NCBI RefSeq assembly: GCF_000143415.4
Contig: NW_003314300.1
Location: forward strand, 929,086 to 993,085
Source: Selaginella moellendorffii
Lineage: Eukaryota; Streptophyta; Lycopodiopsida; Selaginellales; Selaginellaceae
Reading direction: 5' to 3'
Length of the DNA: 64,000 nt
The notes under the pieces: generated by a model
Told to the model about the DNA's origin: nothing
The model's database searches: none
Seen by the model: only the letters and a program-made list of their open reading frames with translations
Translations under genes and position numbers: made by a program
In this document: piece by piece, positions 35,671 to 47,814 of the stretch
How positions within the stretch are numbered: the stretch's first letter is position 1
Layout of the letters: the number at the start of each line of letters is the position of its first letter

Positions 35671-35960
35671 TTGTAGCATGCTCTTGACGAGTTTTTCTTG
35701 CCTGTGAGGAAAAATGCGTTACAAGCATCTTACATTTTCCCATGTCCCACTGGGTGCCATGGTGAGTTCTTTTTCTGTGAGTTTGGAAGCTTGACAAACT
35801 TTCATAGTTTTAGCTCCATGAACTCTGAGGAAATATAAATGTAGTTTTATATCAAAGAAGATCGCTCTTTACCTCTCTGCAAATCCTTTTGGTGTCTCGT
35901 CGACTGCCCAAGGAGTTTTGGTGGCATCCCAGGAGCTGGGCGGAACAAGGCCTGGAAGCA
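35670..35960 (-). pseudogene. GPAT9-like 3'-flank remnant
   Basis: Similar in order and content to 2515-2830 (3' flank and last-exon region of GPAT9-like copy 1), including CATTTTCCCATG and TCTTTTTCTGTGAG. No readable protein motif is left; recognised by position and nucleotide similarity only. Confidence 0.4.
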
Positions 35961-36316
35961 TTTGACAAAATACCCCTCCATCCAATGGCTGCCATTTAGA
36001 TGTAATGGCCTGAAAAGTCATCTCTCTTTAGTGCCAGGTATAAGAAGTATTTATTAGTTAAACTAACTATAATTTCCACATACTAATTATTGCCAACATT
36101 TTTGGTTTGCTTAAGCAAATCTATAAGGGGAGTGAGTGGATATACATAAAATATATTTATAATTTATAAATTTTTCTAAACATTTCTTAGTATATTCTTG
36201 TTTATTCTACCATCAAATGGAATTAATCTTTTTTTATAAATTGTAAACATGTTTATAATTATAAACTTTCATTTGATTAATTATATTAATAAATACAAAT
36301 TATTAAAATCAAAAAG
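35961..36316 (+). repeat. Duplicated flank, left side of the element 2 insertion
   Basis: Closely matches 51080-51410 in the same direction, starting at TACCCCTCCATCCAATGGCT. The match stops exactly at the element 2 5' LTR and resumes beyond its 3' LTR at 41312. Confidence 0.85.
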
Positions 36317-36489
36317 TGTGAGGGCCAAGTGTACGGTTATGATCGTATACTAATATTAGCGTAGTGGGATTTTGGTAGCCGTTGGATTGGTTTCAATCTG
36401 GACCACTCGCTCCTGTATATAAACTAAGGTTTTTGGGCTAATTAATATGCACATTTCTGTATTCCCTTTCCATATTCCAGGCACTCACA
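36317..36489 (+). repeat. 5' LTR of element 2
   Basis: 173 bp, TGTGAG...CACTCACA, TATA-like GTATATAAAC. Followed by the same 20-bp TTGGTGGAGGTGAGGGGCAC as element 1. Confidence 0.92.
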
Positions 36490-36723
36490 TTGGTGGAGGT
36501 GAGGGGCACCTTTGATTGTCCCTAAGGAGTGCTTGGATTTGGGATTTTGGTTTAGATCTAGCTTTTGCATTGTCTAGATTTAGCTTTTTCCATTTCCTTT
36601 CTTTTGTTCTTTCTTTTCAGGGTTTTGGTTTAGATCTAGCTTTTTGCATTGTCTAGATCTACCATTTCCTTCTAGCTTTTTGTCATTTCTCTTCTTTTGC
36701 TCTTTCTTTTTTGTTCATCTTCA

Positions 36724-37676
36724 TGGTAGATCAGCAATCTCCTCTTTTGACTCTAGAGCAACAGTTGGTACAATTGCTTAATGCTATGCGCTTGCAATTG
36801 AACAACTAAACTCAATTGATGGTGGCATTCACGGCACGTGGTACAACTCCTCCTGCTCTTGGTGCCAATCCTTGCGTTCGGCTAGAGTTCTTTCGCGGGA
36901 ATCCTGGGGATGATGTGTACCATTGGTTCGATCACTTCACGGTGATTGCCACATATCATTCTTGGGATGATGCTTGACGGTTGCGTGAGTTTCCCACGTG
37001 TCTCCAAGGGACGGCGTTGCAGTGGTACAATGGTTTGAGCACAGCCACTCGTGGGGATTGGAGTGTTCTCCCGGACGTCTTCAAACGCACCTTCGAACGT
37101 GCTGATGATTGTGATGATGCTTTTCAACAATTGCATTGTCTTCGCCAAGGGCCATCTAAGTCGGTAATGCAATTTGGCGTTCGTTTCCGAAGTCTTTTGC
37201 TTCGTGTGGAGCCAAATATGTTGGAGCGGATCAAGCTAGGAATGTTGTGGCCAGCACTTCGTCAAGATCTTGTTGGACTTGTGCATGCACTTGCTCCTGC
37301 CACCCTTGATGATGCTCTTCGCTTGGCACAACGTTATGAGACGTCGCCTCTTCCACTTCTCGTTGCATGTAATTCCGCTCCACTTCCTATGGGTGATGGT
37401 CTTGTTCCAATGGAGGTTGATGCTGCTGCTGCTCGAGTCCAAGGACAAGCGCGAGGACGTGGTCGTGGCCGTGATGTTCGCTGCTAGGCATGTGATGAAG
37501 TTGGTCATACTTATCGGCGTTGCCATCGTTTTCCAGATTAGCGACCTCCATTTTCTGGGTGGAGACCTTGGCGTCAGCAACATTTCGTGGGTGTTGTTGC
37601 AGTGGAAGCTCTGGACACCGAGATGCATCTGGGAAATGAGGCGTCGCACGAGTAACGGAGGGACCTTGCGCGAATA
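36724..37676 (+). pseudogene. gag of element 2 (broken)
   Basis: The frame opens at ATG 36724 and has an early stop (TAA near 36808) and another at 36976. It is open from 36981 to 37487 with ALQWYNGLSTATRGDW and RGRGRGRDVRC. A TAG falls inside the zinc knuckle where element 1 has Trp, so full-length Gag cannot be made. Confidence 0.82.
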
Positions 37677-37681
37677 AATCA

Positions 37682-40600
37682 GTGACCCCTCCATCTTTCT
37701 TTCGGGAGTATCATCAAAGGGTTCACTCGGCACCAGTTCATCCAGTGTTTACTTTCCAAGCTCGTTTTTATAACAAGAGGTCTCCTATTATTCTCTCCAT
37801 GTTGGTTGATATAGGTTCGAGTTTATCTTCTATTGCTCGACCTATTGCCACACGTTGTCGTCTACACTTGCGTCGTACGGCAGAATCAGTTTTCATTCTT
37901 TATGACAACGGCCGTACACATGCATGTGCATGGGATGAGGTGGACCTAGTTGTGCGTGTGGGCAATCTCGAGCTTGAGTTGCAGTTGTTGCGGGTGGTGC
38001 TGAGTCAAACTTTTGACCTCATTCTTGGTATGGATTAGTTGTAGCGCAATCATGCCAAGTGTGACTTTGAGGCTTCTCCCCCTTGTCTCATACTTCCATA
38101 TGTTTCATCCATTCCTCTCACTTCCATACCTCTTCGTCCCTCTACTTTTACCTCTGCTTCCATTACTTTTGTTCCCCCACTCTTTCCTTCTATGTTTCCA
38201 TCTTGTTCTGCTTTTCCCTTTTCCGATCCCTCTGACGATTTTTGTGTTGCAGCAGTTGACCGGCTCATGAAGGAGTATTCTGATCTCTTTGAATTTGACC
38301 TATCGTCTGGGGCCAAGATTGCCACACGTCATCCGATTCCAACCGGGGATGCTCATCCAATCAAGGTTCCTGTTCGTCGTCAGTCACCTAAGGAGATCAA
38401 GATTTTACGAGCAAACGTCAAGGAAATGCTAGAGAAGGGTGTTATTCGGAAGTCGCGGAGTCCTTGGGCATGTGAACCTCATCTTATGACGAAGTCTGAT
38501 GGGAGTATTCGTTTCTGCATCAACTATCGTCCGTTAAACGAGTGACGATTCCAGATGTGTATCCTCTTCCTCACACTGCTGATCTCTTGGATCATCTGGG
38601 GCGAAATCGTTGGTTCATCAAGCTAGATCTTGCTTCTGGGTATTGGCAAGTACCGATAGCCGAAGAAGATATTCTTAAGACTGTTTTTTGTATACCATTT
38701 GGTTTGTACGAGTTTTTGGTGATGCTGTTTGGTTTGAACAATGCTCTAGCAACTTTCCAGCGGATGATGGATGAGGTTCTTTGCAATATGCCAGAGGTGA
38801 CTGCTGACTTCATTGATGATGCTTGATCCACTCGGAGGGGACGTGGGAGGAGCATGTTCATGATGTTTGTAAAGTGTTGGATCGGCTACGCGACGTTGGT
38901 TTAAAGCTGAAGCGGTCAAAGTGCGTGTTTGGGTTCAAGGACACAACTTATCTTGGGTACTGTATTTCTCGTGAGGGTTTGCAAGTTGATCTTGACAAAC
39001 TTGTGGCTGTTCTAAAGTTCCCTACTCCGAAGTGTGTAAATGATGTGCAGCGCTTTTTGGGTAAGGTGCAGTATCTCGGTCGTTTTGTGGATCATCTTTC
39101 CGATCGCACTACACCATTGCGAGCGTTGTTGAAGTCATCAATGTCATCTTTCATCTGGTCTCCAGATTGTGAGCAGGCGTTCGTGGATCTCAAAGAGCTA
39201 TTGATGACTCCTCCGGTTTTGGCATATCCTAACTACACTCGACCTTTTATTTTGCGCGTGGATGCTTCTGACATTGGTATTGGAGGTGTGTTGATGCAAG
39301 AGAGCTAGAGTGTGCCTGGTCAGCGCCATCCCATTGCATACATAAGCCGTACATTACAACCAGCGGAGATGAACTACTCCACGACGGAGAATGAGTGTTT
39401 AGCAGCAGTCTGGGGTTTCGAGAAACTTCATGCATATCTACATGGTTCTCGGACGTTACTTGAAGGTGACCATACTGTTGTTACTTTATTATTGAAGCAA
39501 AAGAACCTGGTTGGTCGTACAGCTCAATGGGCTTTGAAGCTTCAGATATATGATTTCGATGTTGTTTATCGCCCAGGGAGTTCTATGGTTGATGCTGATG
39601 CCCTTTCTCGAGCTCCTCTTCCTTCTCCACTCACTTCTCATGTTTCTGACGAACCTGTTCTAGCATCTATGGATTTTCTAGATGAGGATTCTGTGCCATC
39701 GGCGGTTGCTGTCCTTGACGTTCAGTGTCCACAGGGTGCAGAGCAAGATCTACCTTCTCTTGATGAGGTTCGCGAGGCTCAAAAGATTGAGCCATGGATT
39801 CAAAGGCTTCGAGATGGGTTTGAGAATCCTGCATCACTTGCTGATGACTTACCTTTTCGGCATTTACATTCTCAATATCGCCTTGAAGATGGCCCTCTGT
39901 ATTTTGTGGGGACGGATCCTGATGATCATTTACAGCTGGTGGTGCCTTTAGTGTTTATTCCGCGGTTTCTCCATGCCTACCATGATTCTCCTGTTCTAGG
40001 TGGGCATATGGGACACCGTCGTGTCACCGAGAAGCTGCGCAGGTTTTTCTATTGGCCGGAGATGCGACGTGATATTATCTGGTATGTGCGTAGCTGCGTT
40101 TGGTGCCAAGCTCATAATACTCCCCCTCGTGCTGCGGAAGGATGGTTGGAGTCAATTGTGGTTTCCCGTCCATTTGAGTTAGTGGTGTTTGATCTTATGG
40201 GACCTTTTCCACGGTCGACTGCTGGCAATGAGTATGTTATTATTGCTTCTAACTACTTGACTCATTAAGTGGAAGTTGGTGCTCTTGCTAGCACCTCTGC
40301 AACTACTGTTGGATACTTCCTCCTCAATCGAGTGGTGTTCTAGCATTCTTGTTCAGAGCGGATTCTTTCGGATAATGGTTGGCTGAGGCATTTCATGTTT
40401 TTACGTCTCAATTGGGGATATGCCACAATTTCATGAGTGCTTGTCATCCACAATCAGATGGTCTGGTGGAACGGCTTGTTCGGACATTCAAAGGGATGAT
40501 TGCGAAGTATGTGAACTTTTAGCATTTGGATTGGGATGGTTATTTGCCGTCTCTTCGGTATGCATATGTTACAGAGGTGTAGAGTTCTATTGGTGCTTCA

Positions 40601-41104
40601 CCATATAAACTCTTATATGGTCATGATCTAATATTACCAACGGAGCTGGGTTTACCTTCGCGATTGCCACGAGTTGCCGATGCTAGATCATAGGATCAGT
40701 ATCTGACGAGCATTCTTCCACTTGTCCCAGCAGAGTCTGCCGAACACTTAGGCCGCGTACAAGTGGGACAACAACGGCGCTACAACTCCCATCATCGTCC
40801 ACCTGCGAAGTACAAAGTGGATGATTTGGTGTTAGTCCGTTTTCCCCATCTTACGGTATGTGGTTTATCTAAGGGGCTTCTTGCGCAATGGAAAAGATCG
40901 TATCGTGTGTTGCGGCAAGTTGGACCACAAGTTTATGAGGTTCGGCATGACGTTCAGCAAGCCGATCCTCCAAAGATTGTGCATGTGCAACGGCTGAAAC
41001 GCTTCGTACAAAGGGATCAAGAGGAGTTAATACCACCTACAAATCCACTGATGCCTCCTCCTGACGTTCCTCCAGATCCCGGCCCATCTTCAAGAGAACT
41101 CTGA
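37682..41104 (+). pseudogene. pol of element 2 (protease, RT, RNase H, integrase; broken)
   Basis: Open pieces are 37682-38038, 38192-38545, 38542-38826, 38823-39308, 39312-40268 and 40763-41104. RT keeps TADFIDDA but a single-base change there shifts frame. RNase H has FILRVDASDIG. Integrase has the H2C2 finger (HDSPVLGGHMGHRRV...CVWCQ). The protease motif is VDIG rather than VDTG, which removes a conserved active-site Thr. The C-terminus ends PDPGPSSREL. Confidence 0.9.
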
Positions 41105-41136
41105 TGGTCTTCCATTATCCCGAGAGGAGGGGATGA

Positions 41137-41311
41137 TGTGAGGGCTAAGTGTACGGTTACGATGCTATATACTAATATTAGCGTAGTGGGATTTTGGTAG
41201 CCGTTGGATTGGTTTCAATCTGGACCACTCACTCCTGTATATAAGCTAGGGTTTTTGGGCTAATTAATATGCACATTTCTGTATTCCCTTTCCATATTCC
41301 AGGCACTCACA
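41137..41311 (+). repeat. 3' LTR of element 2
   Basis: 175 bp, preceded by the polypurine tract CGAGAGGAGGGGATGA. Contains TATATAAGCTAGGGTTTT (TATA plus reverse telo-box). Confidence 0.93.
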
Positions 41312-41321
41312 AAAGTTATTA

Positions 41322-42300
41322 TTAAAATTTATATTTCATATTGTACGAGAAATTTTTTAAAAGAAATAAAGCATTGTATGATAAAACATCTAGAATCCTT
41401 ATCGCATTTGAAGGGTCGGCACAGAGAAACTTTTTGGAACAGAATTTCTTCACCTTAGTGATAAATGTAGGCCTTTTACCTTCTTTGATGCAATCAGCCA
41501 AAGTTTTTCTCATGCTGATGAGATAAAACCAAGGAAGAGTTCCCACAAAAACGATTCCAGGAAATACAATATCTTCCAGTGGTACACGTCCCAGGTCATA
41601 GAGCTCATGTAGCCTTTCATTATCTTGTATTGCAGCTATGGATTCTGCCATGAGTTGAGCTTCAGGATTATGACTTCTGAGTTGAAGATGATCAGAGGTT
41701 TTGTCTTCAGTAGCTACCATGATCTTTACCATGGTCACTTCATCTTCCACACACAAATCTGAACTTACTTCTGGCCGTCTAACATCTGCAGTGGAATGGT
41801 GACTCCAGTCCTTATAGAGGAACCATTCCTGTCATAATCTAAGAACTCCAACAACCTCTTACCCACATCGATGGCACAAGACTCACGTCTCCGGTGAGCT
41901 CTATTGGCAGAGATGATGTCCTTCACAAGTAATTCTACAACACAAGACCTAAATGAGATCTCTGCACTAGATGAGCTCAAGTAAACGTCTATAAGATCCA
42001 GATCTAAAAACTCTTGAACTTCCTCTGCAAAGACAGTGCATGGTGGTTCACCAAAGAATTCCTCGAAGGACCTAACTTGCGTGACCCAATTCCCTGTCGA
42101 CCCAAGAAGATCCCACTTCCCTGTTAGCCCGAGAAGATCCCACTTCCCTGTGAGCCCGAGAAGATCCCACTTTCCTGTCAGCCCGAGAAGTTCCCACTTC
42201 CTTGCCCTCGTCTGACTCTTTCCTTTTCGTCCTTGCCATAGGGTTCCTTTCAGACTCTTTCGCCATAGGGTTCTTTGTTTCTTTCAGGGTTGATACGTTT
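41322..42300 (-). pseudogene. EDK-family gene, copy G (frameshifted)
   Basis: Close paralog of copies A and H. Compared with A it has a 17-base deletion after DRELG (about 42085), a 4-base deletion between LDGQK and VSSD (about 41760), and a changed C-terminus after ADPS (about 41410). The E-D-K and PEAQ motifs are still readable in 41322-41756. Element 2 lies 10 bp downstream of its stop, in the opposite orientation. Confidence 0.8.
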
Positions 42301-42639
42301 TATACGTGGCAAGGGCAATTTCTTTTTTAGGCACAATCCGTAATCTGAGCTCTAGTGGCGAGGCCGGTGTTTCGCCTGGAGCAATCGCGCAGTGCCTCGA
42401 GTCTGTCAGTAGTCTGTCACTCGCGAAGATGGCTTTTTGCTAGGAACTCATTGATCGAGGGGAACTGAACTCCCTTCAATGCTGCAGCTTTACGTCCCAG
42501 CGAGGGATTCTCAATCGAATGCCGTGTGAGATATTCTCACCTGGATGGTTGCGGCACTTGCCCACTCAGGGCAACTGTAGCGCTTGTTTGGCGGAAAACC
42601 AACTCAGAAATCTATGAGCACTCTCAGGCTGGCAAAGTT

Positions 42640-43400
42640 TCGTTAATGCAGAACATTTGATGTGGTTCCACAATGATAAAAGTTTTTAGAACACTCTTCA
42701 CGGATGACTCCCTTTGCTATGATCATGCAAACGTATCCGCCTTGGGATGGTGCTTTTCTTTTGAGTGTTTTCCAGGTACATAAACTCAGGTTTATGTGAC
42801 AGCGCGACAATGTGATCCAAACTTCTTGATCGAGAAAAGCAGTGGAAGGCTGCGATCGATCATCCGCAGGGGATTGCTGTGCATAGCAATGGAGTTGAGA
42901 CGAAAAGCAAGCTGGAAAGTAAAACCAAGCTTCAGGAGGGACGCAAGCGTTCTGGAAAGCACTATTTTGCTCATTTTTGCAGAGGGGACTTGCGTGAACA
43001 AGGAGGACAATGTGATGTTCAAGCAGGTTCTTGATTTCGTAGTTTCTCCAGGTAGTTCTTATTTCCTTGCTCTTGATTTTGCGGATTGCATTCGAACTGG
43101 ATTTCACTGTCTGCCCCGTTTCTCTGAAAGTAAAACAAGATAATTGTCCACGCTAAGTTTATACTTTTCATCTCGATTGACTTTCAGTTTTTTTTTTTCG
43201 TTTAGCTGAAGCTGATGTCGTCCTGGGTAGTCGTTTGCGATGTCTGGTATGTGGAGCCACAAATGAACGATGCACCAATAGGATTCTCGGAGAAGCATGC
43301 AAAGAGCACTCTTCTTATTTATATTCTATATTCCTTTCAGAGTCTGCGATAGCGAAACGAGCTGAAGTTACGAAAGTCGCTTGAAATACTACGTCCAATC
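42640..43400 (+). pseudogene. GPAT9-like 3'-half remnant, copy 3
   Basis: Plus-strand equivalent of 2640-3500. LLIFAEGTCVNKEDNVMFKQ is followed by an intron-like stretch. The FELDF.VCP and WVVVCDVWYVEP exon remnants follow, with frame changes. The catalytic N-terminal half is absent. Confidence 0.65.
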
Positions 43401-44172
43401 TCGAAACTCACAGAAGAAGAACAGCTCAACGTGGTGCCATTGGAAAATGTAAGATTCTTGCTTTGTTTTCTCTAAATTTTGCGTGAAAGCCTGTAGCCTA
43501 CGCGTTTTTCCTCCACGGGCCAGAAACTCCCCTAGACCATGCTAAGAAGATTACGAACAAAGACAAATTCATGGAATGATCGACGTGGTTTTTTTCTTGT
43601 TTTTCTTTTTATTTCGAAGAAAGCCAATGCCGAATAAAAAATCTCCGCTCCTCTGGGCCGGCTTGGACCAGATGAGAAATGAAAGCGACGAAGAACCGCA
43701 CGCGCTTGCGACGTTTGTGTGTTCATTCTTCGTTTGAGTCAAGCACACGAGTCAGGCACACGAGTCAAGCACCGTTTGATAATGGGAATCGAAATGCTGA
43801 CGGCCTTGGCCAAACTCTTTGTACAACGCGCAAGAATGCCACCATACCGCCTTGCTATGGCGCTTGTAAGAAATTTTGTTTTTGGTCCTGACGTAACATG
43901 GTTTGGTCCCGGCATTATGGCTTCCTAGGCAATCTGACGCGCCAGTCCTGTCACACCAGACATTGCGTCAATTCTGCCGTGTGCTGACCGAGGAGCTCTT
44001 CGTCACTACGGCTAGAGGCGACTAGGGCGATGATCGATCGATCGATCGTTCTGTGACCGAAATATCGCGACGAAAATTTCAAGACTATCCTTCGCTACCA
44101 TGCCTTTATTCTAAATAACAGGCTATTTTTAGGTCGCAAAGAAATTCTAGCACAGCGACAGCAACCACATCA
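43401..44172 (+). promoter_or_regulatory. PERK copy 2 upstream region
   Basis: Reverse complement of 1947-2640 with small differences. It includes CGATCGATCGATCGATCGTT and the TTCTGTGACCGAAATATCGC block about 120 bp before the start codon. Confidence 0.5.
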
Positions 44173-44860
44173 ATGGATGGAGGAGGAGAAGATGGATCAC
44201 CTCCTTCCCCTGACGGAGGAGGAGAAGATGGATCACCTCCTCTTCCCCCTGACGCTGGCGGAGCCGATGGATCACCTCCTCCCCCTGACGGAGGAGGAGA
44301 AGATGGATCACCTCCTCCTCCCCCTGACGCTGGCGGAGCCGATGGATCACCTCCTCCCCCTGACGGAGGAGGAGAAGATGGATCACCTCCTCCTCCCCCT
44401 GACGCTGGCGGAGCCGATGGATCACCTCCTCCTCCCCTCCTGGGCCAGGGTCCGTACGCCCCTGATGCTGGCGGAGTCGATCCTCCCCGCCTGCGGAGTC
44501 CGTACGCCCCTGATGCTGGCGGAGCCGATGGATCACCTCCTCCTCCCCGCCTGGGCCTGGGTCCGTACGCCCCTGATGCTGGCGGAGCCGATGGATCACC
44601 TCCTCCTCCCCGCCTGGGCCTGGGTCCTCCCCGCCTGGGCCTGGGTCCGTACGCCCCTGATGCTGGCGGAGCCGATGGATCACCTCGTCTTCCAGGAGAA
44701 GATGGATCACCTCCTCCCCCTGACGCTGGCGGAGCCGATGGATCACCTCCTCCTCCCCCTGACGCTGGCGGAGCCGATGGATCACCTCCTCCTCCCCCTG
44801 ACGCTGGCGGAGCCGATGGATCATCCGGCGGTGGAGCTCCTCCTCCTCCCCCTGACGCTG
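44173..44860 (+). repeat. Minisatellite inside PERK copy 2 exon 1
   Basis: Units of about 33-36 bp built from GATGGATCACCTCCTCC and CCCCTGACGCTGGCGGAGCC, some combined into longer higher-order units, keep the frame. Copy 1 has about three such units and copy 3 has a different Pro-rich sequence, so this part evolves quickly. Confidence 0.9.
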
Positions 44861-47108
44861 GCGCGAACATTCTTCCATCTCCTCCTGGCACACCTCCTGC
44901 TCCAACGACTAGCGACAACAGCGGCGGCGGCAGTAGCTCGATTACCGCTGGCGCGATTGTGGGGATTGCCGTGGCCGGGATTTTGATCTTGATCGTGCTC
45001 GCGCTGGTGGTTTGCTGCCTCCGAAGGAAGTCCAAGAGGAAGTATAAACGAGATGACCACGCGTATGGATCAGGGCAATGCAAAGCTGGTAAAGTTTCTT
45101 CCTCTCTCTTTTGCTTGCGTGCTTTTCTTCATCTTTGGTTTTAGCTATCTCAAGCTATCTCTTTTTGCTTGAGTGCTTTGCTTCTTAATAATGTTCGCCA
45201 GCTTTAGGGAATGCAGGCGACATGAATTCTAAAAGTTTTCTTGCGTCTTCCAGAGATGCATGAAGCCGGCAGGACACCAAGACCAGATCATTATGACCAC
45301 AAGCCTCCTCCGCCACCACCGCCGCCGCCGCCTCACTATAATTACGCGTATGGGTCTCCAGTTCCGCCACCACCTCCGCCGCCACCACCGCACTACAGTA
45401 ATTCGGGAAGACAGGATTCCTGGGGGCAACCACCACCGCCCGGTATGAGCCCGAGCATGGGTAGCTCCAGGTCGTTGTTCACGCAACCACCACCGCCCGG
45501 TATGAGCCCGATCATCGGTAGCTCCAGGTCGTTGTTCACGCAACCACCACCGCCCGGTATGAGCCCGAGCATGGGTAGCTCCAGGTCGTTGTTCACTTAC
45601 GAGGAACTTGAGGCAGCGACTGCTGGATTCTCCAGGGCCAATCTTCTCGGCGAGGGTGGGTTTGGATGTGTATACAAGGGATTTCTCCATGGTGGTCAAG
45701 TTGTAGCTGTGAAGCAGCTTAGAGATGGAAGCAGGCAAGGAGAGCGTGAGTTTCGAGCTGAGGTTGAGATTATTAGCAGAGTTCATCACAGGCATCTGGT
45801 TTCGCTGGTTGGATACTGCATTGAGGATGCTCAGAGGCTGCTGGTTTACGATTTCGTGCCGAATGGAACGCTGGAGCATCACCTGCACGGTACAAGTTTT
45901 TGTCCGTGTTTTTCCTTGTTCTCAGTCTCGTTTTCTCTCTTGTTTTTTCAGGTGAAGGTAGAACCGTGATGGATTGGCCAACGAGATTGAAAATAGCTTC
46001 TGGTTCTGCTCGTGGACTAGCATATCTTCATGAAGACTGTAAGATCTCTATCTCTCCGTTGGAACTTAATCTAAAAGTCATTCGTTCTTGCAGGCCATCC
46101 TCGAATCATTCATCGGGACATAAAGTCGTCTAACATTCTTTTGGATAACAATTTTGACGCTCAGGTTTGTTGTTACATATTTGCTCACTTTCTTTCAATT
46201 GTAACGCTTGTCCATTACAGGTCTCTGACTTTGGGCTTGCGAAGCTCGCTTCTGACACTTACACACACGTCACTACTCGAGTTATGGGAACCTTCGGGTA
46301 AGGACATAACCAACCAAATATATCAGTTTCCCATATGAATTTTTCAAACTTCCAGGTACCTTGCGCCTGAGTACGCCTCCACAGGAAAACTGACGGAGAA
46401 GTCAGACGTGTACTCCTTTGGAGTCGTCCTACTGGAACTTATAACGGGAAGGAGGCCTGTAGATACCACGCAACCTGTGGGAAAAGACAGCTTGGTCGAA
46501 TGGGTGAGTCTTTGCAAAACCTCATCCTTGGACATGCTAAAACTTATTGCCTCTTTCAGGCTCGACCATACCTCATGCAGGCTATCGAGAATGGCGACCT
46601 CGGTGGCGTAGTCGACGAAAGACTAGCAAACTACAACGAGAACGAGATGCTACGAATGGTCGAGGCAGCTGCAGCCTGCGTTCGACACTCAGCCAGAGAA
46701 CGCCCAAGGATGGCAGAGGTTTGTTTGCATCTTTTGTTTTCTCGAGCAACCACTAAACTCCTTGCATTTTTCTTTCAGGTTGTCCCCGCTCTAAAAAGCG
46801 ATATCTCCGACCTCAACCAAGGAGTAAAGCCAGGCCACAACTCGAACTTCACGAGTGCGGACTACAATAGCAACCAATACGTCTCAGACATGAAAAGGTT
46901 CCAAAAGGTGGTGTTTGGAAGCCAAGAACACGGGAGCTCCGAACACAGTGGCCCGCCGACGAGCGATCCCTCGGTGTCGAGCAGTGAAGGGATGAGCAGC
47001 ATGGAGATGGAGAGGCGGCGGGCTGGGTTGCTTTGGAGCTCGGACACGACGAGTTCCAGTGAGATCAATGCCAACACCAACAGCAGTAATCGTCTCAATG
47101 GCCGGTAA
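44173..47108 (+). CDS. PERK-type receptor-like kinase, copy 2
   Basis: Eight exons join in frame to 807 residues: 44173-45088, 45254-45889, 45952-46038, 46094-46164, 46221-46297, 46356-46503, 46560-46718, 46779-47108. The outer region (about 250 residues) is an array of [13 protein letters not shown]-type repeats, longer than in copies 1 and 3. A TM helix ([20 protein letters not shown]) and a Pro-rich segment with three [18 protein letters not shown] units follow. The kinase has [35 protein letters not shown] and [12 protein letters not shown], so all catalytic residues are kept. No classical signal peptide was seen, as in other PERKs. Start chosen as the first ATG downstream of the conserved leader; copy 1 uses the same context. 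Confidence 0.88.
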
Positions 47109-47194
47109 AATTTCGAGAAGAAATATCACAGGGAAGAAGAGAATATTTTTTTAAGTTACTACGTTGTCTCGTTTGTATAATATATTTGATCGAT

Positions 47195-47760
47195 GCTTGG
47201 CCGCGATGGCCGGGCTTGTGTGCCTCGGTTATTTGCAAGGCTGGGGAGAAGAAAGCGCCCGCGCGGTTCATCCAGAAGCAGCAGATGATCTCCAGCCGCG
47301 AGGCAGCGGCCGAGGCGGATTATGGCAATCAGCCATCCCTCGGCTCTCGATCGGTGAGTTTCTTGGAGCTGGGAAGGGATTTCGGCTGAGGTTTTCGTTC
47401 TAGATCATGTGACTGTGAGCTTTGCGAGGAGTGGATGTGCTGGCGGCCAAAATGTGAACAAAGGTGTGATTTTTTTGGTGTTTGGGACTTTGGTGATCAA
47501 CTTTTTTTTTTCTTGTTCGACAGTGAACATGAAAGTGGACATGCGATTCAATGTGATGAACGCGCATTGGCTCTCTCTCCAAGTGAGGAACAAGCTGCTT
47601 CAAACAGTTTGTCACGATCTTTGAAATGTGAGACGTCTAGTAGTTTGGAATGAGTTTTTCTATACTAATTCCACGGTTTTGTGAACAGGAGAAGAACCGG
47701 ATCAACAGCAACAGGTGAATTGGTCATTTCAAGGAAACGTCGATGATGCTCTAGCTAACG
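47195..47760 (+). pseudogene. ICT1-like peptidyl-tRNA hydrolase, truncated duplicate
   Basis: Matches exons 1-4 of the intact gene at 57214-58165 in the same position behind a PERK gene. One base is missing in NQPIPRL (AATCAGCCATCC against AATCAGCCCATCC), which shifts frame, and the start ATG region is altered. The GGQ exon is readable (GCAGGQNVNK). After about 47760 the sequence breaks off into GPAT9-like material, so the C-terminal half is lost. Confidence 0.85.
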
Positions 47761-47814
47761 TTTGTTTTCATCGTGCTTTGTTTCTTCAGTAGCTAACGTT
47801 TGTTTCTTCTCCCA

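Larger units (their letters stand above)
36317..41311 (+). mobile_element. Ty3/gypsy LTR retrotransposon, element 2 (4995 bp)
   Basis: Same family as element 1, with LTRs 36317-36489 and 41137-41311 and target duplication AAAG (36313-36316 and 41312-41315). The LTRs differ by about six substitutions and a 2-bp indel, so it inserted later than element 1. Coding is closer to intact but still broken. The 51.4 kb paralog provides an empty site. Confidence 0.93.

Noticed and set aside
44106-45083. 325- and 252-codon minus-strand frames opposite PERK copy 2
   Set aside because: Mirror translation of the minisatellite; the plus strand joins to the kinase through proper splice sites.
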